The position numbers were made by a program, and so were the translations under genes. The notes beneath the pieces were generated by a model. That model was not told the DNA's origin. It did no database searches and saw nothing but the letters and a program-made list of their open reading frames with translations. DNA of 64,000 nt from contig NZ_LGKO01000002.1 in NCBI RefSeq assembly GCF_001306145.1, positions 434,001 to 498,000 on the forward strand, read 5' to 3'. This document shows, in pieces, positions 18,544 through 26,935 of this stretch (position 1 is the first letter of the stretch; each line of letters starts with the position of its first letter). Origin of the DNA: Thermanaerothrix daxensis. GTDB lineage: Bacteria > Chloroflexota > Anaerolineae > Anaerolineales > Anaerolineaceae.

Positions 18544-19361
18544 AGCCCGGAGCCGGAGAAAATCCTTGGGTGGAGCGGTTTATTTACCAGGTGCGTCAGT
18601 CTGCCAAATACCGCCATCTGGATCTGCCGGAGCCCCTGTTGCGCGATGTGATCATTCGCGCCCTGGCCCGTTATGAAAAACCGGCCCAGGCCATGGCAGC
18701 CGCGCGGCGGGTGTTGCATCAGGTTGTTGCCCCTTACCTGGGGGATCCAGATTACACCTGGGCCCTTCAGGCGCTGGAGGCTTCGGCTAATAAGGGGTTG
18801 GATGCAGTACGCCAAGTGTGTCTTGAGTTGCTTCGTTCGCATGCCTCTACCCGCGAGCGTTTACCCTTCCTTGAGACCTTCTTCCAGCGTTTATTTGAGA
18901 TAACCGGGACACCGAGTACCGTTCTGGATCTGGCGTGTGGGCTTAACCCTCTGGCCTGGCCCTGGATGGGCTTACCGCCGACGACGCGCTACCTGGCTTT
19001 TGATATTCACCGCCCTCGCGTTGCTTTGATCAATGCATTCTTTCAGCGGTTGGGAATTGAGGGAGAGGCTTTTCACCAGGACATTTTGGTACAACCTCCC
19101 CAAACTCCGGCAGAGGTGGCTTTCTTTTTCAAAGAAATTCATCGCTTTGAAGAACGGCAACCCGGTTGTGCCCGCCCGTTCCTGGAAGCCATACCGGCAC
19201 GCTGGGTGATGATCTCGCTCCCCACACGGAGTCTGAGCCAGCGGCGCGATCTTTTATCCCTCCATCAGCGTCTCATGACCAGGATTCTGGAAGGCCTGGA
19301 ATGGGAAGTGAGGGAGATCGGCTTTGAGAACGAAGTGGTCTTTTGTGTGCGTAAGACATGA
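18540..19361 (+). CDS. 16S rRNA (guanine-1405-N7)-methyltransferase-like protein, copy 2
   Basis: 273 aa. The ATG at 18540 overlaps copy 1 by ATGA; an ATG at 18531 is in frame. It shares with copy 1 the N-terminal helical domain, HASTRERLPFLETFF (101-115), the SAM loop VLDLACGLNPL (128-138) and FDI (154-156). The SAM-site half is more canonical than copy 1, but the rest has diverged: the expected LPxLE after the conserved Lys reads EIHRFE (199-204), and the SLGGRGKGM loop reads SLSQRRDLL (231-239). That loop is expected to be near the active site. The copies therefore have complementary departures, which suggests specialised partners or a change of target. It overlaps the RsmF-like gene by ATGA. 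Confidence 0.78.
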   Translation: MKPGAGENPWVERFIYQVRQSAKYRHLDLPEPLLRDVIIRALARYEKPAQAMAAARRVLHQVVAPYLGDPDYTWALQALEASANKGLDAVRQVCLELLRSHASTRERLPFLETFFQRLFEITGTPSTVLDLACGLNPLAWPWMGLPPTTRYLAFDIHRPRVALINAFFQRLGIEGEAFHQDILVQPPQTPAEVAFFFKEIHRFEERQPGCARPFLEAIPARWVMISLPTRSLSQRRDLLSLHQRLMTRILEGLEWEVREIGFENEVVFCVRKT

Positions 19362-20863
19362 GTCGTGTTCGGTCGTCTTCCCCGTCTGCCGCAGAGCGTG
19401 CCCTAGAAGAGGCGCTGGCACGCTTTCGCCCGTTGCTTTCGGCTGAGGAGTGGCAGGCGCTGCTGGAGGAATTGAAGCGCCCACTTGCGCCTGCCCTGCG
19501 TCTGAATCCCCTTAAGGCGAGTCCCTCCGATGTGCAGACCTGGGCAGAGTGGTATGGTTGGCGCCTGCAGCCGGTACCTTTCTGCCCAACCGGTTGGTGG
19601 GTTTGTGAAGCAACTTACCCGGTCAGTCAGACGATTGAACATCGTCTGGGGTATTACTATATCCAGGAAGCGGCCTCCATGTTGCCAGTGGAGTTGTTTG
19701 ATTTCTCTCCCAACGCACGTCCATTGATCCTGGATATGGCTGCTTCACCCGGGGGTAAAACCACGCACTTGGTAGCGCGTACCAGCGACCGGGGGTTGAT
19801 CATTGCCAACGACTCTTCGCGTGAACGGCTCACCGCCCTACGCTTGGTTTTACAAACCTGGGGGGCCATCAACCTGGCTGTAACGGGATTCCCGGGTGAA
19901 CGGTGGGGCGGATGGTATCCAGAAACATTTGATGCTGTCCTGTTAGATGCCCCTTGCAGCATGCAATCCTTGCGGCCACTGGAAAGCCACCCGATGCGCC
20001 CGATTAGTCCTGGGGAGCAGCAGCGACTGGCACAGCGCCAGGTGGCGCTGTTGATCAGCGGACTGCGCGCGCTCAAGGTGGGGGGGCAAATGGTTTATGC
20101 CACCTGCACCCTGGCACCAGAGGAAAACGAGGCCGTGCTGGAAGCGGCTTTACAGCGCTATCCCGGAGTATTTGAGATTGAACCGGTAGACGACCGCTTG
20201 CCTGCTCCTGCCCCGGCTTTGGAAGCAACTCCCGACCACTCCTTCCCCCCACAGGTGCGTCATGCAGTCCGCCTCTGGCCTCATCGTTTCCACACGGCAG
20301 GATTTTTTGCCGCCCGCTTGCGTAAGGTGGCCTCGTTCCCCTCGGAGTTGGTCACTACCCCACCGCCTAAGGTAAGGATGCCCCTGGCCTGGTTGAAGCC
20401 AACCGAGGTACGAGAGTTGTATGAAGCCTTAAAGCGTGACTATGGGTTGGATTTGCAGCCCCTGCTCGAAATTCAAGCCGCGGGGTTGCTTCGGCGGCAG
20501 AGTTATCTTTACGCCATCCCTCGGGCTTTTGAAATCCATTTTGGTAATTTACCGGTTGTGACGTTGGGGTTGGCTCTTCTGGAGTCCACTCCTGAGGGCT
20601 GGACGCTGACCCATGAGGGTATGGCGCGTTTTGGGCGGCATTGCGAACGGGGGCGGGTGGTGCTCCCGGAGGAAATGGTGCCCGCATGGCTGCGGGGGGA
20701 GGATGTGCCTCTGGTTGTCCCGCCCCCCTGGCCGGCATCGCGGGTGGTGGTGGTCACCGATGCGCGTGGGCGCATCCTGGGACGGGGGCGCGTGCAGCGG
20801 GCTCAATTGAAAAACCTGCTCCCGCGGCGGGTTGTGCTGCAGCGCGCGCCTTTGACATCCTAG
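19358..20863 (+). CDS. RsmF/NSUN-type m5C RNA methyltransferase
   Basis: 501 aa. The N-terminal domain (about 10-105) resembles the RNA-binding part of RsmF. The Rossmann core holds ILDMAASPGGKTTHL (SAM loop), LLDAPCS (Cys that releases product) and YATCTLAPEEN (nucleophile Cys). The C-terminal ~120 residues, with LLRRQSYLYAIP and a PUA-like segment, match the long RsmF architecture better than short RsmB. RsmF makes m5C1407 in helix 44 of 16S rRNA, two bases from G1405. Its start overlaps copy 2 of the G1405-type methyltransferases by ATGA, and its stop overlaps convergently with rsmE. The exact site is inferred from architecture. Confidence 0.88.
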   Translation: MSRVRSSSPSAAERALEEALARFRPLLSAEEWQALLEELKRPLAPALRLNPLKASPSDVQTWAEWYGWRLQPVPFCPTGWWVCEATYPVSQTIEHRLGYYYIQEAASMLPVELFDFSPNARPLILDMAASPGGKTTHLVARTSDRGLIIANDSSRERLTALRLVLQTWGAINLAVTGFPGERWGGWYPETFDAVLLDAPCSMQSLRPLESHPMRPISPGEQQRLAQRQVALLISGLRALKVGGQMVYATCTLAPEENEAVLEAALQRYPGVFEIEPVDDRLPAPAPALEATPDHSFPPQVRHAVRLWPHRFHTAGFFAARLRKVASFPSELVTTPPPKVRMPLAWLKPTEVRELYEALKRDYGLDLQPLLEIQAAGLLRRQSYLYAIPRAFEIHFGNLPVVTLGLALLESTPEGWTLTHEGMARFGRHCERGRVVLPEEMVPAWLRGEDVPLVVPPPWPASRVVVVTDARGRILGRGRVQRAQLKNLLPRRVVLQRAPLTS

Positions 20864-21600
20864 AAATCATTCAACTCATAAAGGATGAATGCAGCGCCAA
20901 GAATGGCAGCGGTTTCCATGCGCAAGATGCGTGCCCCCAGGGAACAGGTTAGCCATCCGGCTTGCTGTGCCCGAGCAACTTCTTCTGGGCTTAACCCTCC
21001 TTCTGGCCCAATTATCAGAGCCACCTGGTGCGGAGGTGTACTCAGGTTGTGGATGGCCTCTCGCAAGGAGCGCTGATTTTCACCTTCCCAGGCCATGAGA
21101 CAAAGGGAGCCAGTGGCTTGGGCGTGCTCGAGTGCCTGCCCCAGTTCGAGAGGAAAATGAATGTCGGGGATGCGCCCTCGGCCGCATTGTTCGGCGGCTT
21201 CCTGGACAATGCGCTGCCAGCGGGGGTGCTTTTCTCGAGCAAGGGTGGCATCCCGGACCAGGGTGCGCTGGGTGATTAGAGGGACAAAGGCGGTTATCCC
21301 CACTTCGGTTCCTTTTTGCAAGACCCATTCGAATTTTTCCCGCTGGGTCAAGCCCAAATAAAGCGTCAGGCGGGTGCGGGGTTCGCTGGTGATGGGCAGG
21401 GTTTCCAGAATGACTCCCGTAACTGCGGAGGGGCGGATGTTTTCCAAACGCACCCGAAAAGCCATCCCGGTATTGTCGAGGACGATAACTTCCTGGCCGA
21501 TTCTCATCCGCAGGACCGCGTGGATTTGATGGGCGGTTTCGGGCGGAAAATTCACTTGTGTGCCGTGTATACAATCCGGGGAAACAAAAAATCGGTGCAT
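20860..21600 (-). CDS. rsmE: 16S rRNA (uracil-1498-N3)-methyltransferase
   Basis: 246 aa, normal length. The N-terminal PUA-like domain starts MHRFFVSPDCI with HQIHAVLRMRIG. The C-terminal SPOUT knot carries the family motifs EQCGRGRIPDI, LIIGPEGGLSPEEV and SLGARILRMETA. It methylates U1498 at the base of helix 44, next to the decoding site. It is convergent with the RsmF-like gene (stops overlap by 4 bp) and divergent from the YhhQ-type transporter. Confidence 0.95.
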   Translation of the reverse strand: MHRFFVSPDCIHGTQVNFPPETAHQIHAVLRMRIGQEVIVLDNTGMAFRVRLENIRPSAVTGVILETLPITSEPRTRLTLYLGLTQREKFEWVLQKGTEVGITAFVPLITQRTLVRDATLAREKHPRWQRIVQEAAEQCGRGRIPDIHFPLELGQALEHAQATGSLCLMAWEGENQRSLREAIHNLSTPPHQVALIIGPEGGLSPEEVARAQQAGWLTCSLGARILRMETAAILGAAFILYELNDF

Positions 21601-21622
21601 GGGTATGGGGTGAGAAAAGGCG

Positions 21623-21652
21623 TTGTGGAATTTGCGTTAATTGGATTATACT
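21623..21652 (+). promoter_or_regulatory. Probable promoter of the YhhQ-type transporter gene
   Basis: TTGTGG at 21623-21628 and TATACT at 21647-21652 are 18 bp apart. The leader (about 41 nt) is GC-rich and may fold weakly, but no preQ1 riboswitch was recognised. Confidence 0.45.
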
Positions 21653-21700
21653 TGGGGCGCGGTTTTTGGAGGCCGCCTCTGAGCCTTGTGGGAATAAAGG

Positions 21701-22429
21701 ATGAATCAGCAACGGACTTCGGAACGTTCCTACCGCTATCTCGACCTCATTACGGCGCTTTTTGTCACCGTACTGATCGTGAGCAATATTGCTTCCTCTG
21801 CCAAGATTGTAGATTGGGGAGTTTCTATTTTAGGAGTTCGTCTGGCATTTGACGCCGGTACTTTGCTTTTTCCCATCAGTTACATTTTTGGCGATGTGCT
21901 GACCGAGGTTTACGGCTTTCGCCGTTCGCGCCGTGTCATCTGGACGGGCTTTGCCATGCTGGGGCTGAGCGCGCTGATTTTTTGGGTAGTGCGTGGCTTG
22001 CCGGGAGAGGCTACTTGGCAGCAATATGCTGGTCAGCAGGCCTATGATGCCATCCTGGGTGGCATGTTTACCGGGGGGATCGTCATTGCCAGCCTGGTGG
22101 CTTACCTGGCAGGTGAGTTCAGCAATTCTATTGTGTTGGCGCGAATGAAAGTCTTGACGCGCGGGCGCTGGTTGTGGACGCGTACCATTGGGAGTACACT
22201 GGTAGGTGAGGGGGTGGATACGGCTGTGTTTATTCTGGTCGCCTCACTGACGGGGGTTTTCCCCTGGTCTCTCTTCGGCACGTTGGTACTGACAAACTAC
22301 CTCTTTAAGGTTGGGGTGGAAGTGGTCATGACACCGTTGACCTACCAGGTGGTTTATGCCCTCAAGCGGGCCGAAAACGAAGATTACTACGACGTCCATA
22401 CACGCTTTAACCCCTTTGCCCTAACCTGA
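21701..22429 (+). CDS. yhhQ: Queuosine-precursor transporter, YhhQ/VUT family
   Basis: 242 aa with about six hydrophobic membrane segments. Family features include the early VSNIASSAKIVDWG, the acidic membrane stretch ISYIFGDVLTEVYGFRRSR, a GEGVDTAVFILVA helix and the closing LTYQVVYALKRAENEDYYD. YhhQ-family proteins import queuosine precursors such as preQ0, preQ1 or queuine. An SD-like aaagg lies just before the ATG. Its place in the same island as a TGT variant suggests that this organism salvages a 7-deazaguanine base for RNA; no de novo que gene is in the window. Confidence 0.88.
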   Translation: MNQQRTSERSYRYLDLITALFVTVLIVSNIASSAKIVDWGVSILGVRLAFDAGTLLFPISYIFGDVLTEVYGFRRSRRVIWTGFAMLGLSALIFWVVRGLPGEATWQQYAGQQAYDAILGGMFTGGIVIASLVAYLAGEFSNSIVLARMKVLTRGRWLWTRTIGSTLVGEGVDTAVFILVASLTGVFPWSLFGTLVLTNYLFKVGVEVVMTPLTYQVVYALKRAENEDYYDVHTRFNPFALT

Positions 22430-22446
22430 GGTTGAGGGAAGGGGAC

Positions 22447-23154
22447 TTAATCCGCTTCCTCGCTCAAAGCAGAGTCGGTAGCCCCCGTGTAGCCCTTACC
22501 GGCGATCACCACTACGTATTCCCCTCTTAGGGGTTCGCTTTCAAAGCGTGCTCTTAATTCGGCGAGGCTGCCGCGGTAAATGGTTTCGAACATCTTGGTC
22601 AGGTCGTTGGCAATAGCAGCGGGGCGGTCGCCATAGACTTCGAGGGCATCTGCAAGAAACTCGCGAAGGCGATAGGGGCTCTCATAAAAAATCAAGGTAT
22701 GGGGACTTTCGCGATCCACTTCCAAAAAGCGGCGGCGTGCGCCAGGTTTGCGGGGCGGGAAGCCGCGGAAGGTGAAAGAATGTACGGGCAGACCGGAGAG
22801 GATGAGAGCCGGGATAAGCGCGGTTGGGCCAGGAATGGCGGTTAATGGGATTCCGGCGGCGATGGCGGCGCGCACCAGCACATAGCCAGGATCGGAAATG
22901 CCCGGAGTGCCCGCATCGGTCACCAGCGCCAGGGACTTGCCCTCCTGAAGCAGTCGTATCAAGCGCGGTAGTACTTTCCTCTCGTTCTCCTCACGGAACG
23001 AAATTTGGGGTTTATGAATATCGTAGTGCTTCAGGAGAATCCCCGTATGGCGGGTATCCTCGCTGACAACGTAATTCACCTGGCGCAAGATCTCCAGGGC
23101 TCGCTGAGAAATATCACCCAGATTACCAATGGGGGTAGAAACCAGATAGAGCAT
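22447..23154 (-). CDS. rsmI: 16S rRNA (cytidine-1402-2'-O)-methyltransferase
   Basis: 235 aa from the ATG at 23154 (SD aaagg about 6 nt upstream); the longer frame to 23373 runs into the azlC region and is not used. The tetrapyrrole-methylase fold is clear: [59 protein letters not shown] and [12 protein letters not shown]. RsmI makes the 2'-O-methyl of m4Cm1402 in helix 44 of 16S rRNA, in the P site. It is convergent with the transporter gene (17 bp apart). Confidence 0.95.
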   Translation of the reverse strand: MLYLVSTPIGNLGDISQRALEILRQVNYVVSEDTRHTGILLKHYDIHKPQISFREENERKVLPRLIRLLQEGKSLALVTDAGTPGISDPGYVLVRAAIAAGIPLTAIPGPTALIPALILSGLPVHSFTFRGFPPRKPGARRRFLEVDRESPHTLIFYESPYRLREFLADALEVYGDRPAAIANDLTKMFETIYRGSLAELRARFESEPLRGEYVVVIAGKGYTGATDSALSEEAD

Positions 23155-23285
23155 TCTGAACCTTTGATTAAGAATTGGCGCTTCTAATTGTATCCCAAAC
23201 GCCTGAGCCTGCTGGAAGGCAATGGTTATATAATACACGCCAATATGGGCTTTGCCCCTATGAGCAAGCCGGAGAGAGCAGCATA

Positions 23286-23977
23286 ATGAGCAAAAAGGGT
23301 TCCTGGAAACGTTTTTGGGAAGGGGTTCGGAATGAGGTGCCATTTTGCTAATGGGAGTGGCACCTTTTGGCATGATCTACGGTGTTATTGCCCTGGAAGC
23401 CGGGTTATCTCCGCTCCGGGCACAGGCGATGTCGGCGATTGTGTTTACCGGATCGGCGCAGTTTTTGACTGTTCAGCTCCTGGCAAACCTGACCCCGGCT
23501 CTAGTAGTGATCTTGACAGGTTTTGTGGTCAATTTGCGTCATTTGCTTTACAGCGCGTCGGTAGCGCCGTGGTTGCAGGGGCTCTCCGGCCCCTGGAAAG
23601 CGCTCCTCTCATACCTGTTAACGGATGAGGCCTATGCTGTGACCATTATCAATTATCGGCAAAATGGCTAGCGGGTGGGTGAACATTGGTTCTTTCTTGG
23701 TGCTGGCCTGGCGCTGTGGACGACCTGGCAGGTCAGTACGGCGGTTGGCATCCTGCTGAGGACACTGGTACCAGCCTCGTGGGGACTGGATTTTGCTTTA
23801 CCACTCACTTTTATTGCCTTGGTGGTTCCCAGCCTGCGCCATGCGGCAGATGGGGTAACGGCTATAGTGGCAGGTGGGCTGGCCATTGTGTTGGCGGGAT
23901 TGCCTTACAAACTCGGCCTGATACTGGCCAGCCTGGTAGCCATTGCAGTCGGTCTGGGATGGGAGAGGCGGCGATGA
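23286..23977 (+). pseudogene. azlC: AzlC-type branched-chain amino acid exporter subunit, two lesions
   Basis: Read from the ATG at 23286 (SD ggagag), the frame gives [20 protein letters not shown] and then hits TAA at 23349-23351. The matching AzlC sequence [13 protein letters not shown] continues one frame over from about 23345, so a single base seems lost near 23343. That frame is closed again by TAG at 23669-23671, between NYRQNG and RVGEHWFFLGAGLALW; reading through restores a normal AzlC end of five membrane helices, finishing at 23977 where ATGA overlaps azlD. AzlC with AzlD exports branched-chain amino acids. Two independent lesions suggest a real pseudogene, though a sequencing error for one is possible. 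Confidence 0.75.
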
Positions 23978-24297
23978 CAACCTGGTGGATCATCCTGGGA
24001 TTAGGCGGGTTGACTTATCTTATTCGCCTGTCTTTCATTGCATTGTGGAAATACCTGCACATGCCCGATTGGGTACAGCGGGCTCTCTATTTTGTCCCCG
24101 TGGCGGTTCTCAGCGCCATTATTGGGCCTGAACTGGTAATGGTGGATCAACGCATCAACCTTACCCTGGCGAACCCACGCCTGCTGGTGGGCGTTGTGGC
24201 CATTGGGGTGGCTTACCGCACACGTAACGTTTTCATCACCATTCTGGTAGGGCTGGCGACATTTTGGCTACTCCGTTTTAACCTGGCGGGAATGTAA
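23974..24297 (+). CDS. azlD: AzlD-type branched-chain amino acid transport subunit
   Basis: 107 aa with four hydrophobic segments, normal length. The family start TTWWIILGLGGLTYLIRLSF is recognisable, as are PVAVLSAIIGPEL and ITILVGLATFWLLR. AzlD is the small partner of AzlC in the plasma membrane. The ATG overlaps the azlC stop (ATGA). With azlC broken, azlD is probably an orphan that may be translated poorly because coupling is lost (inference). Confidence 0.88.
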   Translation: MTTWWIILGLGGLTYLIRLSFIALWKYLHMPDWVQRALYFVPVAVLSAIIGPELVMVDQRINLTLANPRLLVGVVAIGVAYRTRNVFITILVGLATFWLLRFNLAGM

Positions 24298-24390
24298 AAA
24301 ACGGCCGTAATCAGAGGGTGATGTGTAGACCTATCAAGAAGGCTTATACTTATCAGTGGAGCAAAGTACTGAGCTATTTGTTCATCGAGG

Positions 24391-25524
24391 ATGCTTATGA
24401 AATTATCGCCTTTCAAACTCGAACGCTTTTTTGCTCGCTATGAATTCAATGTGCGCCATGTGTTGTGCGCCTCGGACTGCGAAACGTTTAGCGTGCGAGA
24501 TCTTCTGGCGTTGGAGCCCGAGGCTGAAGCCCGTTTGCTAGACCTGCGTCTGGGCTATACCGAATCCGCAGGTGCACCGAGTTTGCGTCAGGCCATTGCC
24601 GGGCTCTATTCCACGATAGAACCGGATGAGGTCCTGGTGCACAGTGGCGCAGAAGAGGCTATTTTCGCCTTCATGACAGCCGTTCTCAAACCCGGCGATC
24701 ACGTCATTGTCCACAGTCCGTGTTATCAATCGCTGGCCGAGGTAGCACGCGCGCTGGGCTGTCAGGTTTCTTTGTGGCAAGCCGATGAATCTCAGGGGTG
24801 GGGATTGGATCCTCAGGACCTGCGACGTCTGATTCGACCCTACACACGGGTGGTGGTGATCAATGTTCCTCATAATCCCACCGGCTATCTGATGCCTCGC
24901 GAGGTGTTCGATGAAATTCATCGCCTCACCCAAAAACATGGCCTGATTTTATTCTCCGATGAAGTTTATCGCGAACTCGAATACGATCCGGCACAGCGTC
25001 TGCCGGCCGCCTGTGATGTGAGTCCGAATGCCGTGTCATTGGGTGTCATGTCAAAGGCTTACGGCTTGCCGGGCCTGCGGATTGGGTGGGTTGCCACGCA
25101 CCGTCAAGACCTCCTGCAAGCGATGGCAGTGGTCAAGGATTACCTCACAATTTGTAACAGCGCTCCTGCGGAAGTGCTCGCTGAGGTGGCCTTGAGGCAT
25201 CGGGAGACGTTGCTGGAGCGCAACCGGGCCATCCTGAGTCAGAATCTGGAGCATTTGCATCAGTTCTTTCAGCGTCACTCCGAACACCTAACCTGGGTGC
25301 TGCCTCGGGCTGGTTCGGTGGCTTTTCCGCGTTTGTTGGAGGGAGATGTGGAAGCGTTTTGCGAGGCGCTGGTGGTTAAGACCGGCGTTTTACTGGCACC
25401 TGGGCCGCTCTTTGACGACCCGGGGAATCATTTTCGCCTTGGGTTGGGGAGGCGAAATCTACCTGAGGCGCTGGGCCTGTTGGATGCTTTTCTGGAGGAA
25501 TGGCGGGCATTACCCACCCTTTAG
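24391..25524 (+). CDS. PLP-dependent aminotransferase, class I/II
   Basis: 377 aa. Fold-type I landmarks: DLRLGYTESAGAPSLRQAIA near the N-terminus, the PLP-phosphate region SGAEEAIF, NVPHNPTGYLMP (substrate carboxylate/PLP Asn), FSDEVYRELEYD, and the Schiff-base Lys in MSKAYGLPGLRIGW. The closing Arg is in FRLGLGRRNLP. Substrate unknown; it resembles the aspartate/valine-pyruvate-like class. The ATG at 24391 has an SD-like gagg. A -10-like TATACT lies at 24345. It is convergent with the VWA gene, whose stop codon overlaps by 4 bp. Confidence 0.88.
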   Translation: MLMKLSPFKLERFFARYEFNVRHVLCASDCETFSVRDLLALEPEAEARLLDLRLGYTESAGAPSLRQAIAGLYSTIEPDEVLVHSGAEEAIFAFMTAVLKPGDHVIVHSPCYQSLAEVARALGCQVSLWQADESQGWGLDPQDLRRLIRPYTRVVVINVPHNPTGYLMPREVFDEIHRLTQKHGLILFSDEVYRELEYDPAQRLPAACDVSPNAVSLGVMSKAYGLPGLRIGWVATHRQDLLQAMAVVKDYLTICNSAPAEVLAEVALRHRETLLERNRAILSQNLEHLHQFFQRHSEHLTWVLPRAGSVAFPRLLEGDVEAFCEALVVKTGVLLAPGPLFDDPGNHFRLGLGRRNLPEALGLLDAFLEEWRALPTL

Positions 25525-26897
25525 GGCATAAGCAGGCGGTCCACGGCTGCTGCGAGTTGGGCCAGGCTGGCAACTTGAAAGATGTGGGTGCAGAGGGGTG
25601 CATAGAGCAGCATATCTGAATCACCACTGCCCCATAACCAAGGCGGTTCGGGGTTGAGCCAGATCACCTTGCGAGCGCGGCGCGCGAACGCTTCCAGCAG
25701 GTCGGTACGCGGGTCGTTGTAATTGTTGCGCCCATCCCCCACCAGAATCAGGGTCGTGCGCCGATCTAAGGTGCTCAGGTAACGCTGTTGAAACTCGGCT
25801 AGGGCCCGACCAAGATTCGTGTTGTAGTAACCAGGGGGCATGCGTTGCAAAACCTGGTGAATGGCTGCTTCTACTGAGAGATGCTCAAAATCCGGCGATA
25901 TGTATTCCAGGTGGTCAATGAAGGCAAATGCATGAGTATGCCCGAGTTGATCCTGAAGAGCGTAGAGCAGGCTCAGCATGAGTTCAGAGCAAAAGCGCAT
26001 GGAGGTGCTGATGTCGCAGATTGCTACCAGTTTGGGCTTTAGGGTGTGGTCTTTGCGACGCAGTTCAAGCGGTATCAGCCCGTATTTAAGACTGGCGCGC
26101 AAGGTGGCTTTAGGGTCGAGTTGCCCATTGCGGGCGCGATGCATGCGGAGGGCAAGGCGGGTACGTAACGCTGCTGCCAGACGGCGCACCTCGCGACGCA
26201 GCCGATGCATTTCATCGGGGGTGAGGTGCTGCAGGGGGCGCTGAAGCAAGCCGTCTGCTGTGGGTGAACGCGGGGCTTCGGCCATGGCCTGAAGAATGCG
26301 CTCACCAGCATGCTGGCGGAGTTGCTCTTGCCAGGCACTTAAGTTCTCCTGAAGGGTACGGCGCACCTGGGCGATTTTATGGCGATTAAGCCCCATCTCC
26401 TGCAGGTGTTGAAACAGGGCTTCAAGAGCCTCGCGGACTTCGCGGAAGCGCAAGGCTTGCTCAAACTGCCGTGTCAACCAGTTTTGCAAACGCGGGTCGA
26501 GCGGGGTCGCTTGATTAAAAAGGTCATCCAGGTAGGCTAGTTCCTCAGGAGACAAAGGCTGCCCTTCCAGCAATTTTTTAAGCATTTCTTGCAGATATTG
26601 CGAGAACTGGCGTAGGGCTTCGGCTAATTGGCGGGCTTCCTGAGGGGTTAGCCCAGACAGCGCGTTTTGTAAAGGAGGGGGTTCCTGAGCCTGGAAGAAG
26701 AGCGGGAAGAGCCTTTCAAAAATCGGGATGTCGCGGGCATCTTTGATCAACGTGGCACGGAGGCTCAACCGGAAGCGTTCACGGTCTTGCACCCCCAGGC
26801 GCTCAATGGCCTGAAATGCATCAGCGCTTTCAGCCAGGCTAATGCGCACGCCACTGGTACGCAAAGCGGAGATAAACTGAGCAATTCGCCGTTCCAT
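25521..26897 (-). CDS. VWA domain protein, CoxE-like
   Basis: 458 aa. The N-terminal ~250 residues are helical, with the start FISALRTSGVRISLAESADAFQAI typical of CoxE-like proteins. The C-terminal VWA domain has a complete-looking MIDAS DISTSMRF (DxSxS), a Thr region TNLGRALAEF and LVGDGRNNYNDP. The protein works with the MoxR ATPase just upstream (gap 3 bp after that gene's stop region) to remodel or insert metal into a partner enzyme; the target is not in the window. Confidence 0.85.
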   Translation of the reverse strand: MERRIAQFISALRTSGVRISLAESADAFQAIERLGVQDRERFRLSLRATLIKDARDIPIFERLFPLFFQAQEPPPLQNALSGLTPQEARQLAEALRQFSQYLQEMLKKLLEGQPLSPEELAYLDDLFNQATPLDPRLQNWLTRQFEQALRFREVREALEALFQHLQEMGLNRHKIAQVRRTLQENLSAWQEQLRQHAGERILQAMAEAPRSPTADGLLQRPLQHLTPDEMHRLRREVRRLAAALRTRLALRMHRARNGQLDPKATLRASLKYGLIPLELRRKDHTLKPKLVAICDISTSMRFCSELMLSLLYALQDQLGHTHAFAFIDHLEYISPDFEHLSVEAAIHQVLQRMPPGYYNTNLGRALAEFQQRYLSTLDRRTTLILVGDGRNNYNDPRTDLLEAFARRARKVIWLNPEPPWLWGSGDSDMLLYAPLCTHIFQVASLAQLAAAVDRLLMP

Positions 26898-26935
26898 CAG
26901 ATACCCTCAACTGAAAAAGTCCGAACGAAGGGAGA

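Noticed and set aside
21601-21700. Possible preQ1 riboswitch before the YhhQ-type transporter
   Set aside because: The GC-rich leader does not show the preQ1-I motif or a convincing pseudoknot with its A-rich tail.
22447-23373. The long rsmI frame starting at 23373
   Set aside because: The extra N-terminal residues overlap azlC and do not resemble RsmI; the ATG at 23154 with its SD gives the usual start.
23345-23671. Two separate small AzlC-like genes
   Set aside because: The two pieces are in the same frame and separated by one TAG, and together with the upstream 23286 frame they rebuild a single AzlC.
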